A stretch of 64,000 nucleotides of DNA from Blastocatellia bacterium (GCA_003168335.1 PMSM01000011.1:82590-146589); one strand, 5' to 3'. Shown: positions 26,394 to 36,405, counted from the stretch's first letter. A program made the numbers and translations. Notes: generated from the sequence alone by a model not told the origin.

Positions 26394-27106
26394 TTGAGCT
26401 TTCCCGTCCGTGCGACCTCTGCCAGATCGGTCGCTTCAACGCCTTTTAGTTTCAGCTTCCCGGTAGCCGGAACGTTGCCGTCGTTCCAGATATAGTCAGT
26501 GAGGAAGTGTTCGGCCTCTTCCGTCCAGAACGGATCCTCGAGACTGATTGTGAGCCCGGAGTGTTCGACCTCGCGGATCGCTTCTTCACTGATTTCGACC
26601 ACAACCTCCTGCTCGCCGCCGTCCGGCCTGCTCACGACAAAACGTCGTTCATTAAGCGCAACTGCGGTGACATCTGAAGTGCGCAGAATCGCAAAGCCAT
26701 TCATCGTGAAAGTTTTTCGCTCTTCGGGTGCGCTTTGCCTGTGAGTGGCGTCCAGTGCGCCGGCGACAGCATTACGCAGAGTCTCAGGCGTCATGGGCTT
26801 GCGGACAAAGTCTGCCGCTCCGAGTTTCATCGCCTCGACCGCGAGTTCGACCGAGGCAAAGGCGGTCATAATGATCACGCGGGCCTGCGGGACCAGCACT
26901 CTCAGACGACGGAGCACGTCGGTACCCATCAGGACCGGCATCTTTTGATCGAGCAGGACAGCATCCCAGGCCGAGTCGCCGCCGAGAATGGCAAAGCACT
27001 CCATGCCGCTGGCGGCTTCGCCAACCTGGTAACCTGCGGTTTCCAGGGTGAGCCGGGTCATTTGGCGGATATTCTCCTCGTCATCGACGATCAGAACTTT
27101 GGTCAT
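26390..27106 (-). CDS. Response regulator with unrecognised output domain (RR-A)
   Basis: A 238-residue paralogue of the next gene. The receiver has VDDEENIRQMT, VLLDQKMPVLMG with the acceptor Asp, MTAFAS and FVRKPMTPE. The C-terminal domain (about 140-238) begins MNGFAILRTSDVTA, has an EVVVEISEEAIREVEHS strand-helix segment and ends FWTEEAEHFLTDYIWNDG then VPATGKLKLKGVE. The two regulators differ enough to be old duplicates. It starts 16 bp after the histidine kinase stop, which points to that kinase as partner. Confidence 0.85.
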   Translation of the reverse strand: MTKVLIVDDEENIRQMTRLTLETAGYQVGEAASGMECFAILGGDSAWDAVLLDQKMPVLMGTDVLRRLRVLVPQARVIIMTAFASVELAVEAMKLGAADFVRKPMTPETLRNAVAGALDATHRQSAPEERKTFTMNGFAILRTSDVTAVALNERRFVVSRPDGGEQEVVVEISEEAIREVEHSGLTISLEDPFWTEEAEHFLTDYIWNDGNVPATGKLKLKGVEATDLAEVARTGKLK

Positions 27107-27122
27107 TTGTTAATCCTTGAGA

Positions 27123-29000
27123 TTATTCATTCGCCACCGGCACTGTGAAGGTGAACGTGCTGCCGATGCCCATTTCAGAGTGGACACCGATCTGGCCACC
27201 ATGGGCTTCGACGATCGATTTCGAAATCGCCAGGCCCAATCCCGCGCCCCCGGTCGGCGCGTCCGGTACCTGAACGAATTTGTCGAAAATATGGGGCAGA
27301 TACTCCGCGGGGATACCGCTGCCACTGTCGGCAACTGAGACTGCAATGTTGTGGTCACGACGCTCGCCGGTGATTCGGATCTCACCTTGCCGGGTTGAGC
27401 GAATGGCGTTAACGACCAGGTTGCTGATTACGCGCTCAATCTGTGATCGGTCAACATTAACGGATGGCAAATCCGTCGGCACATCAACACGGAACTCCAG
27501 GCCTTTCACTTCTACCTGCGGACGTAGATCCTCGGCTGCCGCGTGTATGAGTTCGCCGGCCCGTACCGGCGCTAGTAGCGGCGGGCTCTCGCCGGCTTCG
27601 ATCTTTGATAGATCCAAAAGGTCGCGCATCAATCTATCAAGGCGGTCGCAATCCTGGCGGCATGCCTCGAGCACTTCCGTCTGCTTGTCCGTCAATTCTC
27701 CGGCGGCCCTTTCGAGCAGGAGATGGACACCCATTTGCACGCTGGTTAAGGGAGTGCGCAGTTCATGCGAAGCAGTGGCGATAAACTCTGACTTGAGCCG
27801 ATCGATCTCGCGCAGATGGGTGATGTCCTCAAGCAGAATCACCGCGCCCAGTAGATGATTCTCATTGTCACGCATGGGTGTTGTGCGCAAGCGGAACGAG
27901 CGTTCGGAGCCGTCGACCGCCAGCGGCAATACTGAAGCTGCGCCTTCGCCGGCCACCGGGCGTTGCGAGCGGATTGCTTCGGCGACGGCCCCCGCAATCG
28001 TCGGGTCGCGCGCGATCTCGCCGACGTGCTTGCCGCTGTTTTCCGCTTCCGATCCAAAAATCTCTTCGGCCGCGGGGTTGAGTTTGGTGACGCAGCCTTC
28101 CGAGTCAGTGACGATCACCGGGTCGTAAAGCGAGTCTATCGCCGCCTCGGTCGTTTGCCGGGCCACAAACAGTTGGCCTTTGTCGGACTGCCGCAGTTGA
28201 CGAATCCGCTCAGCCATGCGGTTGTACTCTCTTGCCAGCATGCCGACTTCATCATCCGAATTTACTTCCGCTTTGGCATCCAGGTCGCCACCCGCGATCT
28301 TTGCAGTGGTCGCGGTCAATTGCCGCAATGGCTCAACGATGCGATTGGCCAACAGGAACGCCAGCGCAATCCCGGCCGCGACCATCACGCCCGCAAGCAA
28401 CAGCGTCAGATAGAACCAGCGCCGGGCCACTTCGGCGGCAGCTTCGGACTTGGCGACCATGGCGTGCTGATTAAGTTGCAGCAGGCGATCACAATCGGCG
28501 CGAAGCTTGTTGAACTGCGGTTCGAGCGATTGAAAATAGATGACTTTACCGCGGGTCTCTCCCGACTTTGCCGGCGAGCCTATCGTGCCGTTCCTGGTTA
28601 TTAAGTCGCCCGGCAGATCGGTATCAGCGAGAAAATCATCGAAGATTTTGTAATAGATCTCGCGGTCGCGGCGAATCGCTTCAATGGCTTCGGGCTCGCC
28701 AACCTCAGTGATGTTAGCCGCTGCCTTCTGAAAGTTGGCGTCGAACCGCGCCCGATGTTCGCGCATTTGCTGGAGTGCGCGCTCGCGTGCGCCCAGCAGG
28801 GCAAAAACCGCCGCTGAGTCCTGGCGCTCAAGACTCTCTTTCATCTGCTGCGCGGCCAAAACTGAGTCGTAGTTGTTCGAAATGATGCGCCGTGAAACCC
28901 CACCCATCTCGTGCAGACGATAGGCACTCCATCCGCCCAGCACTATCAGCGCGGCGACGAAGACCATGTATCCCGCCAGAAGTTTTGTCCGTAAGTTCAT
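27123..29000 (-). CDS. Membrane sensor histidine kinase with HAMP and PAS
   Basis: A 625-residue inner-membrane kinase. Order: membrane helix about 7-27, a helical periplasmic sensor about 30-195, second helix about 196-218, HAMP (ANRIVEPLRQL, about 215-270), and PAS (about 285-395, DPVIVTDSEGCVTKLNPAAE). Then HisKA with the phospho-His in IATASHELRTPLTSVQ, and HATPase_c with NLVVNAIRST, DSGSGIP and GGAGLGLAISKSI. The layout recalls KinB/NtrY-type kinases. Its immediate partners are the two response regulators downstream. It is downstream of the KdpD N-terminal gene, separated by a small inverted-repeat element; whether it also takes part in Kdp control is unknown. Confidence 0.92.
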   Translation of the reverse strand: MNLRTKLLAGYMVFVAALIVLGGWSAYRLHEMGGVSRRIISNNYDSVLAAQQMKESLERQDSAAVFALLGARERALQQMREHRARFDANFQKAAANITEVGEPEAIEAIRRDREIYYKIFDDFLADTDLPGDLITRNGTIGSPAKSGETRGKVIYFQSLEPQFNKLRADCDRLLQLNQHAMVAKSEAAAEVARRWFYLTLLLAGVMVAAGIALAFLLANRIVEPLRQLTATTAKIAGGDLDAKAEVNSDDEVGMLAREYNRMAERIRQLRQSDKGQLFVARQTTEAAIDSLYDPVIVTDSEGCVTKLNPAAEEIFGSEAENSGKHVGEIARDPTIAGAVAEAIRSQRPVAGEGAASVLPLAVDGSERSFRLRTTPMRDNENHLLGAVILLEDITHLREIDRLKSEFIATASHELRTPLTSVQMGVHLLLERAAGELTDKQTEVLEACRQDCDRLDRLMRDLLDLSKIEAGESPPLLAPVRAGELIHAAAEDLRPQVEVKGLEFRVDVPTDLPSVNVDRSQIERVISNLVVNAIRSTRQGEIRITGERRDHNIAVSVADSGSGIPAEYLPHIFDKFVQVPDAPTGGAGLGLAISKSIVEAHGGQIGVHSEMGIGSTFTFTVPVANE

Positions 29001-29047
29001 AACTCGATGGTCAGTGGTCCTTGATCTGGGTTTTGTTCAGAAGCAAT

Positions 29048-29314
29048 CTAGTGTCCTGTCTCTAAAGTTCTACCCACAAATCGTGCCCTGGCCGCAGAGC
29101 GGCCAAATGTTTATAGCTCATGTTGCCGGAGAGAGGTCTTTAGCTCCGGAGGAGCGCAATGTGCCTCTCACTAAGCCAACTATTTCGCTCCTCCGGAGCT
29201 TCAAGGTTCTTTGGGATCCCGGTTCTATAAACATTTGGTCCCTCCGGGACTGAAGACCAGGCGACCGGAAGAGAGGCAGACTCGGTTGCGAGAACTTTAG
29301 AGACGCCACACTAG
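29048..29314. mobile_element. MITE-like element with CTAG flanks
   Basis: TGTCCTGTCTCTAAAGTTCT at 29052-29071 is matched by AGAACTTTAGAGACGCCACA at 29291-29310, an inverted repeat with about three mismatches. Each end is bordered by CTAG (29048-29051 and 29311-29314), which could be a target duplication. Inside are further inverted arms (CAAATGTTTATAG with CTATAAACATTTG; AGCTCCGGAGGAGCG with CGCTCCTCCGGAGCT), the family B plan. No coding capacity. It lies between the KdpD-N and histidine kinase genes. Confidence 0.7.
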
Positions 29315-29328
29315 CGGTCAACTGGTAA

Positions 29329-30504
29329 CTACTCACTTTCATCCTTCATCTTTCCGCCTTTATCCTTCTTATCCAACGGCACTACCTGCACGGTGGCATC
29401 TCGCACGTCGCCCAGAAACCGATTGATTACTGAACCGTGCAGTAGCACGTCCCAACGGGAGCGGGCTGATTGTCCGAAGACCACATGCGTAATTCCTTCG
29501 CGCCGGGCAAAGTCGATCAGCGCGTCCGCCACCCGCCGGCCCCTTAGCTTGATCACCTTTGCACCGAGGTCTACGGCGAAGCGAATGTTCTCTTGCAGCA
29601 CCGCATGATCGTGTGGATTGATCCGGCCCGGCTCTTCGCGTGGCGTTTCCACATACACCGCGTACCAGTCGGAAGCCAGGCGGCCGGCGATGCGCGATCC
29701 CGCCCGCAGAATGCGCTTGGCGCTGCCACGCGAAGCCATTGCGACCATCACCTTTTCCGGGATTGCGGGCCGTTCCAGGCCTTCACGCTCGCGATAGTCG
29801 TGCGCCTTGGTCGCTTGATCGGTGGCGACCTGTCTCAGGGCGAGCTCGCGTAGCGCCGACAGGTTGCCCTTGCGGAAGAAGTTGTTGAGTGCCTGCTGAA
29901 TTTTTACGACGTCGTAAATCTTTCCCTGACGCAGGCGCGTGCGCAGGGTATCGACTGAGACATCGACGTTGACGACTTCGTCGGCCCGGCGCAGGAAGTG
30001 ATCGGGAATTGTTTCGCGCACGCGCACACCCGTGGTGCGGGCTATCGCATCGTTCAAAGACTCGAGATGCTGGATGTTAACTGCGGTTATGACTGAGACG
30101 CCGGCGTTCAGCAGGTCGATCACGTCTTCATAGCGTTTGCGATTTTTCGAACCCGGAATGTTGGTATGGGCCAGCTCATCAACGATGGCCACGGCGGGAC
30201 GGCGGGCGATCACCGCATCGAGGTCCATCTCTTCGATCACGACGCCTTTGTACTCGATGCGGCGCATGGGAACGCACTCCAGATCCCCGATCATCGCCCT
30301 GGTTGCTTCCCGCCCATGCGGCTCAACGATCCCGACGACGATGTCCACGCCTTCTCGCTTGAGTTGATGGGCATCCTCCAACATCTGATATGTCTTTCCC
30401 ACACCGGGAGCCGCGCCGATGTAAACGCGCAAGCTGGCCCGCTCGCCCTCTTTTAGCTTGGCGAGTAATGATTCCGGTGAAGGTCTCTGGTCAGCGCTAG
30501 TCAC
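29329..30504 (-). CDS. kdpD: Stand-alone KdpD N-terminal domain protein (KdpD + USP)
   Basis: A 391-residue protein equal to the cytoplasmic N-terminal part of KdpD. The KdpD domain (about 20-230) has Walker A GAAPGVGKTYQML and Walker-B-like VDELAHTNIPGSKNRKR. The USP-like domain (about 245-370) starts KVMVAMASRGSAKRILRAGSRIA. No transmembrane helices or kinase core follow; the protein ends in a charged tail. In E. coli these parts belong to one 894-residue sensor kinase controlling kdpFABC. Here the membrane and kinase part is a separate gene 6.6 kb away (37098-38321). It follows kdpC in the same direction, so it is probably in the kdp operon. This is not a degraded gene: both domains look complete. 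Confidence 0.9.
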   Translation of the reverse strand: MTSADQRPSPESLLAKLKEGERASLRVYIGAAPGVGKTYQMLEDAHQLKREGVDIVVGIVEPHGREATRAMIGDLECVPMRRIEYKGVVIEEMDLDAVIARRPAVAIVDELAHTNIPGSKNRKRYEDVIDLLNAGVSVITAVNIQHLESLNDAIARTTGVRVRETIPDHFLRRADEVVNVDVSVDTLRTRLRQGKIYDVVKIQQALNNFFRKGNLSALRELALRQVATDQATKAHDYREREGLERPAIPEKVMVAMASRGSAKRILRAGSRIAGRLASDWYAVYVETPREEPGRINPHDHAVLQENIRFAVDLGAKVIKLRGRRVADALIDFARREGITHVVFGQSARSRWDVLLHGSVINRFLGDVRDATVQVVPLDKKDKGGKMKDESE

Positions 30505-30571
30505 ACAGTTGTTGGCAACACTTCGTTAGAGATTAGTTTCTCGACTCACCCCTCAGGTCGAAATCCGTGCA

Positions 30572-31165
30572 TCACTGCTTTGGTGGCGCAGTCGGCATCG
30601 GTTTCTTGCTGTCCAGATCGAGGTTCAACTCAAGCACGTTTACCCTGGGCTCGCCGAGAAAACCAAACTGTCGGCCCTCGGTATGCGCGGCGACCAGTTG
30701 TCGCACCGCCGCTTCGCTCAGGCCGCGTTCACGCGCGACGCGCGGGAGCTGGAACTCCGCCGCCGCCGGCGAGATGTGCGGGTCAAGTCCCGAGCCGGAC
30801 GTGGTCACCAGATCGATCGGCACCGGCTTGCCGGGATTCTCTTTCTGTAACGTTTCGACATCCGTCTTTACTCGGTCGATCAACTTCTGACTTGTTGGTC
30901 CGAGATTCGATCCCGATGATGCTCCCGCATCGTAACCGGCCGCACCGGCGGCGCTGGGCCGCGAGTGAAAATTACCGGGGCCACCAAATGGCTGGCCGAT
31001 GATGCGCGAGCCGATGACCGTCCCGTCGCCGCGCCGAATGAGCTGACCATTGGCCTTATCGGGAAAGATCACCTGGGCGATTCCGGTTACGGCGAGCGGG
31101 TAGATCAGGCCGAACAGAACGGTCGTTACTATGGTCATCAAGATTGCAGTTAGTAGGTTCTTCAT
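30572..31165 (-). CDS. kdpC: Potassium-transporting ATPase subunit C
   Basis: A 197-residue KdpC, the single-span accessory subunit of the KdpFABC potassium pump. One N-terminal membrane helix (about 6-28), then typical segments [48 protein letters not shown] and [25 protein letters not shown]. The start has GGAGGAAGAG just upstream. Separated from kdpB by a palindromic repeat of family E. Confidence 0.96.
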   Translation of the reverse strand: MKNLLTAILMTIVTTVLFGLIYPLAVTGIAQVIFPDKANGQLIRRGDGTVIGSRIIGQPFGGPGNFHSRPSAAGAAGYDAGASSGSNLGPTSQKLIDRVKTDVETLQKENPGKPVPIDLVTTSGSGLDPHISPAAAEFQLPRVARERGLSEAAVRQLVAAHTEGRQFGFLGEPRVNVLELNLDLDSKKPMPTAPPKQ

Positions 31166-31184
31166 AAGCTCTTCCTCCTGGTTG

Positions 31185-31283
31185 CTGGGAGCGCGGACGT
31201 CCCGTCCGCACAGCGTGCGTTAGCACGCGCAGGATCTGTTCGCGCCGGCGGCGCTCAATGCGGACGGGACGTCCGCGCTCCCG
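31185..31283. repeat. Palindromic repeat family E, copy 2
   Basis: GGGAGCGCGGACGTCCCGTC and GACGGGACGTCCGCGCTCCC are perfect inverted arms, with CGTGCGTTAGCACG in the loop. It fills nearly the whole kdpB-kdpC gap and matches 16893-16987. Confidence 0.9.
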
Positions 31284-31299
31284 GCATTAGGCGCTCCAT

Positions 31300-33369
<2,070 letters not shown>

Positions 33370-33480
33370 ATTTGGAGTGCGGCGACTTGTCGCCGCTTTC
33401 TAATCTAACTGCGTGAATCTCAACTGGTGTGTCTAGACTTTAGACGGTTCCAAAGCGGCGACAAGTCGCCGCACTCCATA
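33370..33480. repeat. Palindromic repeat family A, copy 4, filling kdpA-kdpB gap
   Basis: ATTTGGAGTGCGGCGACTTG at the left and CAAGTCGCCGCACTCCATAT at the right are inverted over about 28 bp, each containing the palindrome GCGGCGAC-TT-GTCGCCGC. The element spans exactly from the base before the kdpB start codon to the base next to the kdpA stop. Confidence 0.9.
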
Positions 33481-35316
33481 TCAGAATGTCTTACCTGTAT
33501 ACATCAACAAATGCTCAACGATCGGTCCCAGGCTGAGCGCCGGGAAGAATGTCAATGCGCCGACGATTACGATCACGCTTACCAGCAGTACCGTGAACAG
33601 CGGCGTGGTGACCGGAAATGTTCCCAGCGACGGCGGCACGATTTTCTTGCGCGCCAGATTGCCCGCGATCGCCAGCATCGGAATGATCATCATGAAGCGC
33701 CCAATCAGTGTGGCCACGCCAATAGTCGTGTTGTACCAGTAGGTGTTTGCCGAGATGCCGGCAAAGGCCGAACCGTTATTGCCAGTACCCGAAGTAAACG
33801 TATAAAGAATTTCTGACAGCCCATGTGGTCCGCCATTGTTCAACTGCGACGTGCCGAACGATGGTGCTATCACTGAGATCGCCGCGAACAGCAGAATCGT
33901 CAACGGAAAAACCAGGGTCACCAGCATCGCCATCTTCACGTCGTAGGATTCAATCTTCTTGCCCAGGTATTCCGGCGTGCGTCCGACCATCAATCCGGCG
34001 ATGAAGACCGAAAGCACGACGTAGATCAGAATCCCGTACATCCCGGCGCCTACGCCGCCAAAGATTGTTTCGCTCAGCATGATGTTCGCCAGCGGGACGA
34101 GGCCGCCGAGTGGCGTAAAGGAATCGTGCATCGCGTTCACTGCGCCGCACGATGCGTCCGTCGTTGCGGTGGCGAACAGCGTGCTGTTCGCGATCCCGAA
34201 ACGAACTTCTTTTCCTTCCATGTTGCCGCCAGACTGCGTTGCGTTAGCTGTCTGATTGGTTCCGGCGAGTAGTGGATTGCCGCGCGCCTCGGCCCAGTAG
34301 GCAACCGAAGCGCCGACGAAAAACAGCACGGCCATCGCCGCAAAGACCGCCCAACCATGTTTCTGCGAACCGCTAAGGCGGCCGAGCGTGTAAGTCAGGC
34401 CGGCTGAAACAGCGAAGATGGCAAACATCTCCAGCAGATTTGAAAACGGCGTAGGGTTCTCGAACGGGTGCGCGCTATTGGCATTGAAGAAGCCGCCGCC
34501 GTTGGTGCCCCACATCTTGATCGCTTCCTGCGAAGCGACGGGCCCCTGCGCAATCGTCTGCTCGCTGACTGTCTGGTTTTCCTTCTCTGTAGTTCCATCG
34601 GGCTTGGTAATAACGTTGCTGGCCGAGTCCTTCTTATCAACTTCAATCGATTGTCTTTCGACGAGCTGCGCCGTGTCATAGGGTTTCAGATTCTGCACCA
34701 CCCCTTGAGAGACAAGCAGCAACGCGCCGACTATGCAGAAGGGAAGCAGCACCCACAGCGAAGCGCGCACAAAATCTACCCAGAAGTTGCCGATGGTTTG
34801 CATCTCGCGTCGCGCGATGCCGCGAATGAACGCAATGGCGAGCGCGATGCCGACCGCTGCCGAACCGAAGTTGTGATACGCCAACCCGGCCATTTGAGTC
34901 AGGTAGCTCATCGTGGTCTCGGGAACGTAGCTTTGCCAGTTCGTGTTGGTGGTGAACGACGCGGCGGTATTAAAGGCCGAAGCGACAAACCCCGTGCTGC
35001 TGCTACCGGCGTCGACACCCGGCAAATGTTGCGGGTTCCAGGGCAGGTGACCCTGGACGCGCTGAATCAGATAGAGGACCAGCATCGAAACCGCGCTGAA
35101 CAAGAGCATCGTGACGGCGTATTCCGTCCAGCGCATCTCGCGCTTTTCGTCGACGCCCGTTAGCTTGTAGATCAAGCGTTCGATCGGGCGCAGCACTGGA
35201 TCGAGAAACGTCTTCTCGCGATTGAAAACGTGCGCCATGAACACGCCCAGGGGCTTCGTGACCGCGAGAATGATCAGGAAGAAAAAAAGTATTTGTAACC
35301 AACCGTTAAGGGTCAT
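33481..35316 (-). CDS. kdpA: Potassium-transporting ATPase subunit A
   Basis: A 611-residue channel-like subunit that selects potassium. About ten to twelve membrane helices and four pore-loop motifs typical of the SKT family are seen, including FTTNTNWQSY and MWGTNGGGFFNANS, later GLVPLANIMLSETIFGGVG and GTGNNGSAFAG. It is longer than E. coli KdpA (557 residues); an insertion of charged and polar sequence lies at about residues 225-265 (QSIEVDKKDSAS region), between helices and probably periplasmic. It stands between kdpF and kdpB. Confidence 0.97.
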   Translation of the reverse strand: MTLNGWLQILFFFLIILAVTKPLGVFMAHVFNREKTFLDPVLRPIERLIYKLTGVDEKREMRWTEYAVTMLLFSAVSMLVLYLIQRVQGHLPWNPQHLPGVDAGSSSTGFVASAFNTAASFTTNTNWQSYVPETTMSYLTQMAGLAYHNFGSAAVGIALAIAFIRGIARREMQTIGNFWVDFVRASLWVLLPFCIVGALLLVSQGVVQNLKPYDTAQLVERQSIEVDKKDSASNVITKPDGTTEKENQTVSEQTIAQGPVASQEAIKMWGTNGGGFFNANSAHPFENPTPFSNLLEMFAIFAVSAGLTYTLGRLSGSQKHGWAVFAAMAVLFFVGASVAYWAEARGNPLLAGTNQTANATQSGGNMEGKEVRFGIANSTLFATATTDASCGAVNAMHDSFTPLGGLVPLANIMLSETIFGGVGAGMYGILIYVVLSVFIAGLMVGRTPEYLGKKIESYDVKMAMLVTLVFPLTILLFAAISVIAPSFGTSQLNNGGPHGLSEILYTFTSGTGNNGSAFAGISANTYWYNTTIGVATLIGRFMMIIPMLAIAGNLARKKIVPPSLGTFPVTTPLFTVLLVSVIVIVGALTFFPALSLGPIVEHLLMYTGKTF

Positions 35317-35351
35317 AGGTAGCCTTCAGGAGATAACAACCATCTCGGGTC

Positions 35352-35414
35352 AGAAGCCCGACCGTCAGGGAGGGCTCGATCCGGCGAGTAGCCCTCGCTA
35401 ACGGTCGGGCTTCC
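35352..35414. repeat. Palindromic repeat between kdpF and kdpA
   Basis: AGAAGCCCGACCGTCAGGGA and the mirrored TCGCTAACGGTCGGGCTTCC form an imperfect hairpin with an inner AGGGCT/AGCCCT pair. A related fragment (AGCCCGACCGTGAGGGAGAG on the minus strand) lies at about 60045-60070. Confidence 0.75.
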
Positions 35415-35421
35415 GATACTT

Positions 35422-35511
35422 TCAGAACTTTTCCGGCCGCAGCAATGCGAACGTTAAATAAACGAGCAGCAGTAGCGAAACTGCCAGAATCACAATAGTT
35501 CCCAAACTCAT
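35422..35511 (-). CDS. kdpF: KdpF, small stabilising subunit (29 aa)
   Basis: A 29-residue ORF: one hydrophobic helix (GTIVILAVSLLLLVYL) then YLTFALLRPEKF at the end, the hallmark C-terminus of KdpF. GAGGAAAACGA stands just before its ATG. KdpF packs against KdpA and stabilises the KdpFABC complex. It lies directly upstream of kdpA, separated by a hairpin repeat. It is too short for most gene callers. Confidence 0.88.
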   Translation of the reverse strand: MSLGTIVILAVSLLLLVYLTFALLRPEKF

Positions 35512-35572
35512 TTCGTTTTCCTCACTGGGAAGTGGCACGGGCAAGATGCACGTGCCATAATCGGCGCCCTCG

Positions 35573-35659
35573 TCACTGCAACTTCTCACACCCGCGCACG
35601 TACGCGAGCGCGATCAGAAAGAAGAGAATTGTTACTCCGATGAAGATTAGGTCGAGCAT
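35573..35659 (-). CDS. 28-residue membrane micro-ORF upstream of kdpF
   Basis: A 28-residue ORF reading MLDLIFIGVTILFFLIAL then AYVRGCEKLQ. It has a good ribosome site (GAGGTAAACCAGA) that begins at the stop codon of the preceding gene, and one membrane helix followed by a charged Cys-containing tail. I recall similar tiny proteins with an ending like C-(D/E)-K/R-L next to kdp operons, but cannot verify this. It may be a second small Kdp-associated peptide. Confidence 0.6.
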   Translation of the reverse strand: MLDLIFIGVTILFFLIALAYVRGCEKLQ

Positions 35660-35670
35660 TCTGGTTTACC

Positions 35671-35934
35671 TCAGTTGAAGTTATTGCCAAACTCCAGCAG
35701 GAAATAGTGATTACCCCGCGACGCGTTCTGGTTTCCGATCGAGTAGCCGGCGTAACCCCTGTCCAAAACATCTGTTGTCGGAACATTGAAAATCGTCTGT
35801 TGTGCCTGACCTTTAATAGCCAGAGCGGCCATCACAAGGACGAATAATGCCATCCCAACTGCGGCCCCCAGGATGAGTTCGAGGTTGTCCCGGCGGAAGA
35901 CTATTTGCTTACTTCTACCCACGATCAAGTTCAT
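35671..35934 (-). CDS. Small porin-like exported protein, possibly an internal-deletion remnant
   Basis: An 87-residue ORF with RBS GGAGAAACG before ATG 35934; the frame is open 13 codons further upstream but without support. A membrane segment or signal (about 17-40, LILGAAVGMALFVLVMAALA) is followed by TIFNVPTTDVLDRG, like the start of the mature part of some outer-membrane barrel proteins. Then comes GYSIGNQNASRGNHYFLL then EFGNNFN, which looks like the last beta strand of a barrel. The middle of a barrel is absent. It is either a small protein in its own right or a porin gene with its centre deleted. First gene of the kdp transcription unit. Confidence 0.55.
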   Translation of the reverse strand: MNLIVGRSKQIVFRRDNLELILGAAVGMALFVLVMAALAIKGQAQQTIFNVPTTDVLDRGYAGYSIGNQNASRGNHYFLLEFGNNFN

Positions 35935-35982
35935 CGTTTCTCCTTCACCAACGAATCGTAGGTTGAGGTGCATAAGGACGGA

Positions 35983-36009
35983 GTAAAGGCTTCATAAAGA
36001 ATTCGTAAA
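35983..36009 (-). promoter_or_regulatory. Putative KdpE operator: three half-sites at 11-bp spacing
   Basis: On the minus strand TTTAC, TTTAT and TTTAC occur with starts exactly 11 bp apart (plus-strand GTAAA 36005-36009, ATAAA 35994-35998, GTAAA 35983-35987). OmpR/PhoB-family regulators such as KdpE bind direct repeats with one-turn spacing. The array ends about 50 bp before the first start codon of the kdp unit. A weak minus-10 candidate (TATGCA) follows. Confidence 0.55.
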
Positions 36010-36140
36010 GGAAGGTCACTGAACTTCAGTTTGGCGTGGTGATGAAGGGAGGCAAACAGGCAAGCAATCGACGAGCTGGAAGGAACCTCTGAACTAGTTG
36101 GTGAAGGGTTTGGATTGAGCCCGCGAAGCGCGGCGATAGT

Positions 36141-36325
36141 ATAAAGCCTGGGGTGGAGCGGAGCGGAACCCCAGGATCGTTCGAGTACAAAAGGAAGGGC
36201 CTGCGAAGTGGCGACAGCCATTCATCATCAGCAAATTATGGCGTTTGCGCTATCGCACGCTTCGCGCGCTCGGTTTCTTATCGGCGTCACCCTGGGGTTC
36301 CGCTTCGCTCCACCCCAGGCTTTAT
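36141..36325. repeat. 185-bp inverted-repeat element upstream of kdp
   Basis: AAAGCCTGGGGTGGAGCG at 36143 with its continuation GGAGCGGAACCCCAGG is matched by CCTGGGGTTCCGCTTCGC and CTCCACCCCAGGCTTT ending at 36323, about 33 bp with one or two mismatches. Each arm is itself palindromic (CCTGGGGT…ACCCCAGG). No coding capacity. It lies between kdpE and the kdp structural genes. Confidence 0.8.
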
Positions 36326-36405
36326 GCTTCCACCCGCTGCGCGGGTTTTGGAAAGCCAAACCCGCATTAACTTGATCAGAGCTTCCTAAAGTTTGTCGGA
36401 TATTG

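Noticed and set aside
29329-30504. KdpD N-terminal gene as a truncated pseudogene
   Set aside because: Both domains are complete and the missing kinase half exists as an intact separate gene coupled to kdpE, so a functional split is more likely.
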